From assembly GCA_964486135.1 (NCBI GenBank), contig CAZAKT010000001.1, positions 1-64,000 on the forward strand: DNA of 64,000 nt, read 5' to 3'. The DNA is from UBA4923 sp964486135 (lineage in GTDB: Bacteria; Bacillota; Clostridia; Saccharofermentanales; DTU023). The notes beneath the pieces are model-generated. The model saw nothing but the letters and a program-made list of their open reading frames with translations. It was not told the DNA's origin and made no database searches. The translations under genes were made by a program, and so were the position numbers. Shown one piece after another: positions 33,971-42,681 of the stretch (its first letter is position 1; every line of letters begins with the position of its first letter).

Positions 33971-35482
33971 ATGCTGAACCCAGATATGATCTTGATTGTG
34001 ATTGTGGCCTTTTCTGCCGTCTTGGCCACTGCTCTTGTGGTCTTTATGACGCTTGTCCTTTTGAAGAACCGCCGGCAGCTTGACCAGGCCCGACTCCTGA
34101 CCGAGGATGGCCTGGCCCTCCTGGACAGGGCAGGGAGCAGGGATACTGATTCCGTGACGGCCCTCTTTTCCTTGTCGGACCGGCCTGAACTGCAGGCCTT
34201 TGGTGAAAGGCTTGCAAGTATCAGCCAGCTGCATTTCCAGGGGCGTTTCCTGCCCGACCCGGGGCCTGTCCTGGCCTCACTCGGACTCTTCCCCTCCCAG
34301 CAAATGAAAGAGAGCGGGAGGCTTTCCTCCCTGATATGCTTCTCCTTGGGGGCAGGCGGCTTTGTTTTGGCCCTCCTCCTTCCCTTTGCGGCCGGTTTGA
34401 CCACCCTCGCCCTGCCTGTCTCCCTCTCCCTTCTCCTCCTGGCCCTGGTCTGCGCCCTGGTTACCCTCTGGCACACCTACAAATCGGCTCTCGTCCTGGA
34501 AGAAGAGAAGAATAGGCTCTGTGTCGTATTGGCGGCCAAGGCGCCTGTTTTCATGGACTCGACAGGTGTTGCCGTCCTGGTGAGTGAGATGATTGGCTAT
34601 GGGGAAAGAATAAGGAGCGAAGTGGTCGAATTCTCGAGACTGGCCGACGAGTTGGCCGCGGGAGAATTTGCGGAAGGAATTAAGACAAGCGTCAGGGAGA
34701 TTATGAAAGAAGAGGTGGCGCCGCCCCTGAAGGACTCCAATTATGCCCTGACTGAACTTGCCCGCTCCCTTGCCGAGAAGCAGGAGCAGGGTATGGCTGA
34801 CCTTGCTGACTCTTTTTCCGATTCCGTCGCGCAGGCCCTGTCCCAGCACCTGGCGCCCCTGCCCGATAAGCTGCAGATCCTTCATCAGGTCGCGGCTCAC
34901 AGCTCCGATATGATGGAAGAGGCTACTGCCTCCATGGCAAGGACAAGGGATGAGAGCAAGGAGATCAACGAGGATGTCCGCGAGGCGCTCCGCTTGATGG
35001 CCCTGGCAAAAAATGATATTGCTGACGAAATGGCCTCCATCAGTGACAGTCTGGAGATACTGGCAGAGAGTACCGGGAAAATGACGGCCCTCTACGCCGA
35101 TGAAGAGACTGACCTGGCCTCCCATATCAAGGAAATGACTGAACAGCTGCGGATTTATTCCGAAAAGATTGGCCAAGGGATCACCGAGAGTTCGAAGGCA
35201 ATCGAGGCTTCTGTAAAGATGTCGGCATCCCATAACAAGAACGCGGCCATCCTGATGGAGCGCCTCGATGAACAACTCAGCATCCTTGAGGATCTGGGCC
35301 GGCAAATCAGCGATAATACGACCAATTTCACCAAGGAATCAGCCAGTTTCGTCAGCAGGACCCTGGAAGAGTACGATGTCAGTCTGGCCGAGGTGGTTGA
35401 GCGCCTGACCTTTACGACGGCGGAAATCCGCGACGCCATTGACGTTCTGCCCCAGGCCATCCGGGGAGCGGGCGACAATTAG
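33971..35482 (+). CDS. Unrecognised membrane protein with three helices and a long cytoplasmic helical tail
   Basis: A 503-residue protein I cannot assign. One hydrophobic helix is near the N-terminus (about 6-31). A polar region of about 90 residues follows, then a pair of helices (about 121-143 and 146-169). The remaining 335 residues are almost all amphipathic and heptad-like, rich in Ala, Glu, Ser, Leu and Met. This layout (TM, about 90-residue cytoplasmic loop, two TM, cytoplasmic tail) resembles ExbB/TolQ and the tailed ZorA proteins. However, I do not see the L-G-L-L-G-T type motif of that family or any OmpA/MotB-like partner. It starts 3 nt after ddl and is followed after 2 nt by another unknown gene. 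Confidence 0.6.
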   Translation: MLNPDMILIVIVAFSAVLATALVVFMTLVLLKNRRQLDQARLLTEDGLALLDRAGSRDTDSVTALFSLSDRPELQAFGERLASISQLHFQGRFLPDPGPVLASLGLFPSQQMKESGRLSSLICFSLGAGGFVLALLLPFAAGLTTLALPVSLSLLLLALVCALVTLWHTYKSALVLEEEKNRLCVVLAAKAPVFMDSTGVAVLVSEMIGYGERIRSEVVEFSRLADELAAGEFAEGIKTSVREIMKEEVAPPLKDSNYALTELARSLAEKQEQGMADLADSFSDSVAQALSQHLAPLPDKLQILHQVAAHSSDMMEEATASMARTRDESKEINEDVREALRLMALAKNDIADEMASISDSLEILAESTGKMTALYADEETDLASHIKEMTEQLRIYSEKIGQGITESSKAIEASVKMSASHNKNAAILMERLDEQLSILEDLGRQISDNTTNFTKESASFVSRTLEEYDVSLAEVVERLTFTTAEIRDAIDVLPQAIRGAGDN

Positions 35483-35484
35483 GC

Positions 35485-36444
35485 ATGGATGGGAAGAGCA
35501 AGCAGGACCAGGGGCCGGTCCCCAAAAGGGATAGGAGCCAGAGGGGCGGTTCAATCAGACCCGTCACCCTCAACTTGCCCAAATCAGCGGAAGAAGATAC
35601 AAGCCGGTTGGATCCGGCAGTAATCCCTGAGCTTCGCCCCCGCAAGCTTGATCTACCTGTATCCCCGGAAAAAACACCGGCCGTCCCGCCCCTTCGTCAG
35701 AAGCCTGCCAAACGGGCCCTTCCGCCCCGCCGAGAGATCCCCCTGGTCTACAAGAGCCTGGGAGAGGCCTTGGAGGGCTGCCGCGACAAGCACCCCTTGC
35801 CGGTTGAATTGATTTTCAGCCAGGAAGCCTCCCATTCGACCTGGCTCCTTTCCCAGTTGAGGGGGGTCAGGACGAGAAGGGAGCTTCAGAAATTTGCTGA
35901 CAGCTTGGGTCCCCGGGACCTGGCCCTGCTTTTCACAACGCTTTCAACCTTGAAACGTCGCGAGGAAACGGCCCAAATCCAAAACTTGATTCGTCTCAGG
36001 GCCTCTCATTACTTGTATTTATGTGGTTGGCTGACGCTCCAATATACCTATCCGAGGGCTTCTGTTTCCGATGCCCTGGCCGACCTTTGCATGATCCTGG
36101 AGGATATCCGTTTTGTCCGTGACAATGAACGGAGGATGAGCCGCAGGACGGTCAGGCCCTTGCCGGCTATTCCACTTGGTCCAGGCCGTGTCCTCTGGAG
36201 CCGGGTTCCGCTGATTTCGGGGATAGCCTTGCCCAACAGCAGGCACTTCATTTCAGATATCGCAGGTGAGATCTATGATTCAAAGCTGGATCTGAGTGAA
36301 TTCTATCTGGAGTACGCGCTTTTCCCTGATCTCCCCCTCGCCGAGGCCATTACGGCGCGTTACAACGAGATGGTCTCAGGTGTGTCCGCCAACCCCCTTT
36401 TATCCCAGGATTTCTTCGACCGCTTCCGAAAACCGGGTCAATAA
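35485..36444 (+). CDS. Hypothetical protein, probably soluble
   Basis: A 319-residue protein of unknown family. Residues 1-85 are basic and Pro-rich and look disordered. Residues 90-310 look mainly helical, with W-L-L-S-Q-L, L-L-F-T-T-L-S-T-L-K-R-R-E-E and a late D-L-S-E-F-Y-L-E-Y segment. No signal peptide, membrane helix or catalytic motif is visible. It starts 2 nt after the tailed membrane protein, so the two are probably co-translated partners. It converges on a minus-strand gene 34 nt downstream, with no clear terminator between them. Confidence 0.6.
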   Translation: MDGKSKQDQGPVPKRDRSQRGGSIRPVTLNLPKSAEEDTSRLDPAVIPELRPRKLDLPVSPEKTPAVPPLRQKPAKRALPPRREIPLVYKSLGEALEGCRDKHPLPVELIFSQEASHSTWLLSQLRGVRTRRELQKFADSLGPRDLALLFTTLSTLKRREETAQIQNLIRLRASHYLYLCGWLTLQYTYPRASVSDALADLCMILEDIRFVRDNERRMSRRTVRPLPAIPLGPGRVLWSRVPLISGIALPNSRHFISDIAGEIYDSKLDLSEFYLEYALFPDLPLAEAITARYNEMVSGVSANPLLSQDFFDRFRKPGQ

Positions 36445-36478
36445 ATAAGGACTGTACTCTACGACAAGGCGTGGAAGA

Positions 36479-38467
36479 TCACCGCTCGATCTCCTCCTCC
36501 TTGACCAAGGTCCAGTTGTCAAAATCATTGGCGTCACCCAGGATCTCGAATGTCAGGAGCCGCTCCGGTTCGCCTTCACTCGGGTAGAGTCTGTGGAAGA
36601 CGTAGCGGAGGACGAACTCCTCCGGTGACAAATCGAAATAGCTGGATCCGTAAGAGGTGTAATCAAGTCCCGCGGCCTGATAGACCGTGGCCCGCAGATT
36701 ATCGGTGGAGACGGGGGCCTCACTGTATTTCAGGGCCTGGCCGGCTTCCCCCGCCGCTTTCACAAAGAGACCGACTGCCATGGCGGACTCGGGATCCCGG
36801 GTATCACTGCTTCTGGCGCCGTGATCCCCCGTGATTATAATGGTTGACTGCTCGTAGAGGCCGAGCGCCTTCAGGCGGTCCAGGTAGCTATAGACAATAT
36901 GGAAACTTCCCTTGGTCTGCCTCCGGCAGGATGACTGGCCGGGCTCGGTTTCAAGCGCGGATTCATCCATGCTGTAGGGGGGATGGGAGCCATTCAGATG
37001 GATATAGACGAAAGCCTTGTCTTCATCGGTCACCCTAAGTCCCTCCGCCAAGAGTCCCTGATAGAAGTAGGGGTCATGGGTGAAGTAGGGCGGCGGATCG
37101 AGATTGACATCGATCAGTCTGCCAAAGGCGTCCGTTGAGGTCCAGAAGAAGGGTTTTACGGCAAGAGGCAGGTAGCGGAAGGCGCTGAGGCCTATGAATT
37201 TTCCTGCGGCCTCCCTCTTGTCAAACTGGATGGTCCCGGTCACGACATTGTCGGCGATGTCAAGAAGATCAGCGGCATCACTGTAGGTATAGCCCCGCTC
37301 CATGTAGAGGCGGCAGCCAAAGCCTGCTTCCCGGAGGCCGGGAATGAAGTCGCTCGTCTTCCAGGCCCGGGTCATATAGTCAGCGTAGTTTTCCTCAAAA
37401 TAATGCCTTTCGCCTGTCAGCATATTGGTGACGGAGGGGAAGGTCTGGCTGTAGAGGGTGACATTATTGGTAAAGCGGGTGAAGCCGTCGAGGGGTTCGA
37501 AGAAGGAGGGTTCGTCCCGGCCTATGTCTTCGATATAGCGGTTGTCGAGCCGGTCCAGGACAAAAATCAGGATATTGTTCTTGCCCGCCACCTGGTAGAT
37601 ACCCTCGGAGGACAGGTAGCGGTCGCTGTGCCGTGTGGCCGGGTCGGCCCAGGAGACACCGAGCGCGATCATGGCGACTATCTGTGTCGCGACGAGAAGG
37701 GCGGGGACCAGGCGGACCAGATGCCGCCAGGCCTTTTTCCCCAAGTAGCGGATCAAGAGAGGGAGGCTCAGGAGGATCCCCCAGACCAGGAGATTGAGCA
37801 GGGCCTCCCCCTGATAGGTTTCCCAGGGGATCGCGTCACCTGTCAATTCTCCCAGGGAGGGGTTCAGGAAGTTTCCCTGGATGTTGACGGCCAGCGCGAA
37901 TCCGAAAAGGAGGGAGACCAGGCCGTCGAAAAGCCGGCCGTGAAGGAGGGACAGGAAGGCAGCGAGCAGGACTGTCCCCAGCAAAGCAATGATAAGGAGG
38001 GTGGGGACTAGGGGGGACAGGGGAAAGGCAAAGGACTTCTGGTTTCTTACATAAAGATCAAAGACGCCGAAGAGGGTGACCGTGAAGAAGAGGCAGAAGG
38101 CAGGGCTTGCGGCCAGGAGGAAACGGCTGGGATAGGATCTTTCGTCTTCCCAGAGGTAGCGCCAGCGGGCCAGGGGTTTTTCGGGCATGTGGGCAAGGGG
38201 CTCCCCAGCCTTTGCCGGCCGCCGGCCCCGGGCTTCCTTGGAAAAGAGTTTGATCCTCCATTCCGCCCACTTGACACGGCTGTTCAGGAAAAACATACGG
38301 ATACGGCTGAAAAACACACCGGCCGTTACCCCCAGGGTGATGACCAGGGCGGAGATCAGCTGGATAAGGTAGCTGGTCGTGGCCGGATCAATATAGGCAT
38401 GGACGGGCCGGCTGAATGCGAAAAAGAGGGCCAGGGAGAAGAGGGAGGCTTTCAGGAATTTTTTCAT
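36479..38467 (-). CDS. Membrane-anchored sulfatase-fold protein (possible surface-polymer phosphotransferase)
   Basis: A 662-residue protein. It has a signal-like start, then Y-I-D-P-A-T-T-S-Y-L-I-Q leading into a membrane helix, a basic cytoplasmic segment and about five further helices (about 120-280). An extracellular alkaline-phosphatase/sulfatase-fold domain occupies about 300-640. Metal-site candidates are the Asp in I-F-V-L-D-R-L-D and I-I-T-G-D-H-G-A-R. The nucleophile is probably a Thr or Ser in S-Q-T-F-P-S-V-T-N. The topology recalls LtaS and phosphoethanolamine/phosphoglycerol transferases. The neighbours (a TagF-like fusion and choline activation) favour modification or polymerisation of a phosphate-containing surface polymer. 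It overlaps the upstream gene by 4 nt (ATGA). Confidence 0.72.
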   Translation of the reverse strand: MKKFLKASLFSLALFFAFSRPVHAYIDPATTSYLIQLISALVITLGVTAGVFFSRIRMFFLNSRVKWAEWRIKLFSKEARGRRPAKAGEPLAHMPEKPLARWRYLWEDERSYPSRFLLAASPAFCLFFTVTLFGVFDLYVRNQKSFAFPLSPLVPTLLIIALLGTVLLAAFLSLLHGRLFDGLVSLLFGFALAVNIQGNFLNPSLGELTGDAIPWETYQGEALLNLLVWGILLSLPLLIRYLGKKAWRHLVRLVPALLVATQIVAMIALGVSWADPATRHSDRYLSSEGIYQVAGKNNILIFVLDRLDNRYIEDIGRDEPSFFEPLDGFTRFTNNVTLYSQTFPSVTNMLTGERHYFEENYADYMTRAWKTSDFIPGLREAGFGCRLYMERGYTYSDAADLLDIADNVVTGTIQFDKREAAGKFIGLSAFRYLPLAVKPFFWTSTDAFGRLIDVNLDPPPYFTHDPYFYQGLLAEGLRVTDEDKAFVYIHLNGSHPPYSMDESALETEPGQSSCRRQTKGSFHIVYSYLDRLKALGLYEQSTIIITGDHGARSSDTRDPESAMAVGLFVKAAGEAGQALKYSEAPVSTDNLRATVYQAAGLDYTSYGSSYFDLSPEEFVLRYVFHRLYPSEGEPERLLTFEILGDANDFDNWTLVKEEEIER

Positions 38468-40734
38468 AAGGGGTCACCCCCCTCGCCCCGGGTCAGCTCC
38501 TCCACTTGATCCAGGAGTTGAATGAGGAGCTCCCCCTTGGTCCTTGCGATATCGTCTTCCTTCAAGGGGTCATTCAGAAACTTTCGCAGGGCCTCACTTT
38601 CAAGAGAATCTTTTGCGGCGACGAGCTGGAGCCGCTCCTCCAAGGAGGTCAGAAGGGGCTGATCCTCCAGAACCTCTTCTTCCGGGACATCATTCCTTTT
38701 GGTCAACTGGTTGACGATATAGCTGCCGCCCCCCCTGGCACCCTCCCCCAGATCGTAGATATTCTCGGCTACGACGCGGGCAATCCGGTCGGCGTACTGC
38801 CCGCGTTCGGCAAACAAAGCTTCGATCAGGGCAGGAAGGTCAGCCAGCTGGTCTACATCAACGGAAAGGCCGATCTCCTGGCGCAGGGAGATATCAAGCG
38901 GGATGGATGGAATCCTTTCGTATTCGGGATTCATAATTTTCATGGGCGTGTTGATAAAAAGCGAAGGTCTCTTGGTCGCGTAGGAGAATTCCTGGGCAAT
39001 CGAGGACCAGTCGGTTATGACCAGATCAGAGGTATAGACAGTTTCACTTGAGGAGAAATCATCTTGAATCTCAAAACCATCCCCCAGTCTGTCCCGGTAG
39101 TTTTCCCGCATGGCCTCCAATTTGGAAGGGAAGCGTTTGACGTATTCGGGATGGGGGCGTAAGATCACCCGGTAACCCGTCCGCAGGAGGGGGGCCAGGG
39201 TCTCATCCAGGCAGTAGTCCAGGATATTGTCCTTCTGCCAGGAGGGGGCGATCAGGATTACAGGGGGATCATTGACCCTGTCCCCCAACTCCCGGGCCTT
39301 GTCGAGCATGGTATCAAGGAGGGGGTAGCCGGTCTTGACAAGCCTCTTGGGGGGAAGCCCGTAGACTTCCTCTGTTTCACGGACCTCACGGATATGGTTG
39401 GGTCCGTAGCAGAAGATGGTGTCGAAGTGGTCGAGGGCCCCTTTTTTCAGCATAAGCTGGAAGCTGGTCATGCCATGGTCCAGATAGACATACTCGACAT
39501 CTTTTTTCACAAGTGACCGCTTGATGTGGTAGGTCTCAAGATCAGGTGTCGTCATAACGGCCATGTCGGCATCCAGGGTCATCATAAACTGGATCAGGGC
39601 CAGGGGGCCGATGTAGTAGCTTTCAATCCCCGGCGAATCCAGCTTGAGGATCCTGTCATTATAGTCGCTGGTGACATAATGGACGACAAGGTCCGAGTGT
39701 TGGAGGACGTAATGGATGAAGCCCTCAAAATACTTGTAGTAACCGCCAGCTTCGGAATAGAAAACCAATCTTTTATCGCTGCGGCCGGCAAAGCGTCTCC
39801 GATCCATCTTCTGCCTTTGACGCTTCTCCTTCTCCAGAAGGCGGAGCCTGGCCCTTTCCTCCTTGTCCGGCCTCGGCTTACTTTCCCTTTTGATATCCCC
39901 CCCATGTTTTTTGGGGTCATAGATGAGATTGCAGGCGGCCAGGACCAGGATGGAGAGCAGATTCCCTGTAATCCAATAAAGGCCGACACCGGTAGGGAGT
40001 AGATAGGCAAAGAACCCAGAAAAGGCGACCAGAAAGAGGGTCATTGCTACTTTTTTTATTGGACCCTGATCCCTTTGCAGGATGTAGGCGCGATTCTGGT
40101 AAAGGGCCAGGGCGAGCGCGCTGAGGCCTGACAGAAGGGGATAGAGGAGGGTGATTGAGCTCAAATCCGGAATATGGGTGAGGTTGATGCCCAAAAACAT
40201 GGTATCCATGTCCAGGATGGCCTCGACGCCTTGCAGGCCAAGGTAGGCTTCAGGCCTGGCCTGGACCATCTCCAGGACCTTCAATTGCCCGCCCGCGCCC
40301 AAACCCGCCAAGGGTTCATTGAGGAGGCTGGCCGTTTTTTCCAAGAGTAGGAAGATGCTTTCCCCCTTGAGATGGAGCAGATGCTGGAGGGGGTTGTAGA
40401 TTACCTGGATCAGGCCCAGGATGACGGGGATTTGGACAAGAAGAGGGAGGAGGCCCTTCAGAGTGCTGTAGCCCTCCTGCTTGTAAAGCGCTTTCTGCTC
40501 CTCCATCAAAGCGGCGCTACTTCCTGTATAGCGAAGCCGGATATCCTCAAGAGCCGGCTTGATCCGGAAGAGGGCGACCGCGTTTTTCTGCGAACTCAAA
40601 GAGAGTGGGAATAAAAGAATTTTTGTCAACAGGGTGAAGACGATGATGGCAAGCCCATAGTTCTGAGTCAGCTGATAACATAGATACATCAAGTATCCCA
40701 AGGGAATACCCAGCAGGGTATTGATAACACTCAT
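38464..40734 (-). CDS. YidC/Oxa1-like domain fused to TagB/TagF-like glycerophosphotransferase
   Basis: A 756-residue fusion. Residues 1-265 look like YidC: a first helix with L-L-T-K-I-L-L-F-P-L, I-K-P-A-L-E-D-I, L-P-L-L-V-Q-I-P-V-I-L-G, and a late L-P-T-G-V-G-L-Y-W-I-T-G-N. Lys38 stands where the groove Arg of YidC would be. A charged linker (about 270-320) leads into a CDP-glycerol glycerophosphotransferase-like domain (about 325-690). That domain has Y-L-D-H-G-M-T, L-R-P-H-P-E-Y and V-I-T-D-W-S-S-I-A-Q-E-F. Glycerol- or ribitol-phosphate polymer synthesis is inferred. ATG 40734 is chosen because GAGGAG lies 11 nt upstream; GTG 40746 abuts that site. Confidence 0.82.
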   Translation of the reverse strand: MSVINTLLGIPLGYLMYLCYQLTQNYGLAIIVFTLLTKILLFPLSLSSQKNAVALFRIKPALEDIRLRYTGSSAALMEEQKALYKQEGYSTLKGLLPLLVQIPVILGLIQVIYNPLQHLLHLKGESIFLLLEKTASLLNEPLAGLGAGGQLKVLEMVQARPEAYLGLQGVEAILDMDTMFLGINLTHIPDLSSITLLYPLLSGLSALALALYQNRAYILQRDQGPIKKVAMTLFLVAFSGFFAYLLPTGVGLYWITGNLLSILVLAACNLIYDPKKHGGDIKRESKPRPDKEERARLRLLEKEKRQRQKMDRRRFAGRSDKRLVFYSEAGGYYKYFEGFIHYVLQHSDLVVHYVTSDYNDRILKLDSPGIESYYIGPLALIQFMMTLDADMAVMTTPDLETYHIKRSLVKKDVEYVYLDHGMTSFQLMLKKGALDHFDTIFCYGPNHIREVRETEEVYGLPPKRLVKTGYPLLDTMLDKARELGDRVNDPPVILIAPSWQKDNILDYCLDETLAPLLRTGYRVILRPHPEYVKRFPSKLEAMRENYRDRLGDGFEIQDDFSSSETVYTSDLVITDWSSIAQEFSYATKRPSLFINTPMKIMNPEYERIPSIPLDISLRQEIGLSVDVDQLADLPALIEALFAERGQYADRIARVVAENIYDLGEGARGGGSYIVNQLTKRNDVPEEEVLEDQPLLTSLEERLQLVAAKDSLESEALRKFLNDPLKEDDIARTKGELLIQLLDQVEELTRGEGGDPL

Positions 40735-40795
40735 CCGGTCCGTCACTCCTCTTTGCCGACAGGGAAAATGTCAGGATAGATAGAAAGATCTTATC

Positions 40796-40814
40796 ACAGA
40801 GGGGGGCCCTCTGT
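40796..40814. promoter_or_regulatory. Inverted repeat between the divergent polymer genes
   Basis: ACAGAGGG (40796-40803) and CCCTCTGT (40807-40814) form a perfect 8-bp inverted repeat with a 3-nt spacer. It lies in the 149-nt region between the minus-strand fusion (starting 40734) and the + strand gene at 40884. A weak + promoter may lie just beyond it (TATATT at 40850-40855). It could be an operator for the winged-helix domain encoded by the divergent gene, or a 5'-UTR hairpin. Confidence 0.4.
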
Positions 40815-40883
40815 CCGAAAGCCTGTTCCACCCCCATGTATAAATATGTTATATTGAACGCATTACATGTAGGGGTGAGCTCT

Positions 40884-42665
40884 ATGAAATCCGACAATCT
40901 TGTTCCTGTCCTGCGCGAACTTCTTTCCGACAAGAGGCTTTCACAGCGTGAGTTAGCCCGTCGCTGCCTCCTTTCCCTGGGGACGGTCAACCGGGCCATC
41001 CAATACGCCAAGGGGGAAGGCTGGCTGGAGGCGGATGGCACCGGCTTGTCGGTAACCAAGGCCGGCCGTTCCTATCTGGAAACCTATCGTGTGAAGAACG
41101 CGATTGTCCTGGCGGCCGGCTTTGGATCCCGCTGTGTCCCATTGACCTACGAGACTCCCAAGGGCCTTTTGAAGGTGAAGGGGAAGCCCATGCTGGAACG
41201 TCAGATAGAACAGCTCCTGGAAGTTGGGATTGAGGAAATCCTGGTGGTTGTCGGTTACTTGAAGGAGGCCTTCGACTATCTGATAGATAAATACGGGGTC
41301 CGGCTGATTTACAATCCCGATTACGCGACGGCCAACAATTATGCCAGCCTTTACCAGGTAGCGGACTATCTAGACAACTCCTATGTCCTGGTGGCGGACA
41401 ATTGGATGAAAAGTAATATGTTCAAGCTCTATGAAACTTCCTCCTGGTACTCCTGTCTCTACTTTGAGGGAGAAACGGATGAATGGTGTGTGGAGACGAC
41501 GGCTTCGGGCCTGATCAAGTCAATCCGTATCGGCGGCCGGGACAGCCTGGCCATAGTGGGGCCCGCCTATTTCGACAGAAATTTTTCGGCCCGCTTCAGG
41601 CCCCTCCTGGAGGCCACCTATGGCAAGAGCTATGCCGCAGACTACTACTGGGAGAATATCCTGAAGGACCATCTGGAGGATCTTCCCATGAAGGCCAATG
41701 TCCAGACGGGCAATGTCTACGAATTCGAGAACCTGGAAGAGTTGCGCGCTTTCGACAAGAGTTACCTGAATAATACAAAAAACAAAATCATGGAGTATAT
41801 CGCCTCACAGCACCAGGTTTCCCAGGGCGCGATCCAGAAGATCGAACCCATGAAGGAGGGCCTGACCAACCAGTCCTTCAAATTCAGCATTGCCGGGGAG
41901 GAATACGTCTTCCGCCAGCCGGGTGAAGGCACGGACAAGCTGATCAACAGGGCTGATGAAAAGGCGACCTACGATCTATTGGAGCCTCTGATCGTGACAG
42001 ATGAGGTGGTCAGCTTCGACCCTGAATCCGGTGTCCGGATCACCCGCTACTATGACGGGGCCCGTGTAGCCGACCCCTTTTCCGATCAGGATCTCCGGGT
42101 CAGTATGGAGATGATCAGGCGGGTCCATGAAAGAAAACTCAAGGTTGACTTCCGCTTTGATATCCGGGGCAAGATCGATTATTACGAAGGCCTGGTCCAG
42201 GAAATAGGGGCCATGCGTTTTCGTGATTACGAGCAGGTGAGGGAGAAGGCCCTGGGCTTGCTGGATCTCAAGGACCGGCTGAATATTGAGGAAGTTCTCT
42301 GCCACGGAGACTATCTCTATGCCAATGTCCTTTTCTTGAAACACGGGGGTGTAAGGCTGATCGACTGGGAGTACAGCGGCCTGGCCGACCCCATTATGGA
42401 TGTCTCCATGTACGCAATCTTCTCGGAATTTGACAGGGGACGGATCGACCTGTCACTCAAATACTACCTGGGCCGGGAACCACAGGCGGAAGAGACCTTG
42501 CGCCTCTACCTCTATGTTGCCCTGGGGGGCTTCCTCTGGTCTATGTGGGGCTCCTTCAAGCAGGAGCTGGGCCTTGAACTTGGCGAGTACCCTATGAAGA
42601 TGTACCGCTATATGAAGGATTTTTACCCCCTGATCCGTGAGAAGAGGCCCTTCCTGCCCGCCTAG
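40884..42665 (+). CDS. Winged-helix / choline-phosphate cytidylyltransferase / choline kinase fusion (LicC-LicA type)
   Basis: A 593-residue three-part protein. Residues 1-70 are a MarR/winged-helix-like DNA-binding domain (L-S-Q-R-E-L-A-R-R, then S-L-G-T-V-N-R-A-I). Residues 71-300 are a sugar-nucleotide-type transferase like LicC (I-V-L-A-A-G-F-G-S-R, P-L-T-Y-E-T-P-K). Residues 320-590 are a choline/aminoglycoside kinase fold like LicA (C-H-G-D-Y-L-Y-A-N, I-D-W-E-Y-S-G). Choline would be phosphorylated and activated to CDP-choline for surface decoration. ATG 40884 follows AGGGGTGAG. It is divergent from the YidC-TagF fusion. No LicD-type phosphocholine transferase or choline permease is in the window. 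Confidence 0.85.
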   Translation: MKSDNLVPVLRELLSDKRLSQRELARRCLLSLGTVNRAIQYAKGEGWLEADGTGLSVTKAGRSYLETYRVKNAIVLAAGFGSRCVPLTYETPKGLLKVKGKPMLERQIEQLLEVGIEEILVVVGYLKEAFDYLIDKYGVRLIYNPDYATANNYASLYQVADYLDNSYVLVADNWMKSNMFKLYETSSWYSCLYFEGETDEWCVETTASGLIKSIRIGGRDSLAIVGPAYFDRNFSARFRPLLEATYGKSYAADYYWENILKDHLEDLPMKANVQTGNVYEFENLEELRAFDKSYLNNTKNKIMEYIASQHQVSQGAIQKIEPMKEGLTNQSFKFSIAGEEYVFRQPGEGTDKLINRADEKATYDLLEPLIVTDEVVSFDPESGVRITRYYDGARVADPFSDQDLRVSMEMIRRVHERKLKVDFRFDIRGKIDYYEGLVQEIGAMRFRDYEQVREKALGLLDLKDRLNIEEVLCHGDYLYANVLFLKHGGVRLIDWEYSGLADPIMDVSMYAIFSEFDRGRIDLSLKYYLGREPQAEETLRLYLYVALGGFLWSMWGSFKQELGLELGEYPMKMYRYMKDFYPLIREKRPFLPA

Positions 42666-42681
42666 GATCAGGGAGTAAAAA

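Noticed and set aside
33971..36444. Calling the gene pair a Zorya-type defence system
   Set aside because: The helix arrangement is suggestive, but no OmpA/MotB-domain gene, helicase or nuclease is present and the channel motif is missing. The neighbours are housekeeping genes.
37403..38011. A 202-codon + strand frame opposite the sulfatase-fold gene
   Set aside because: Acidic, repetitive composition mirrors the opposite-strand membrane segments. No start signal is visible and the minus-strand gene is clearly coding.
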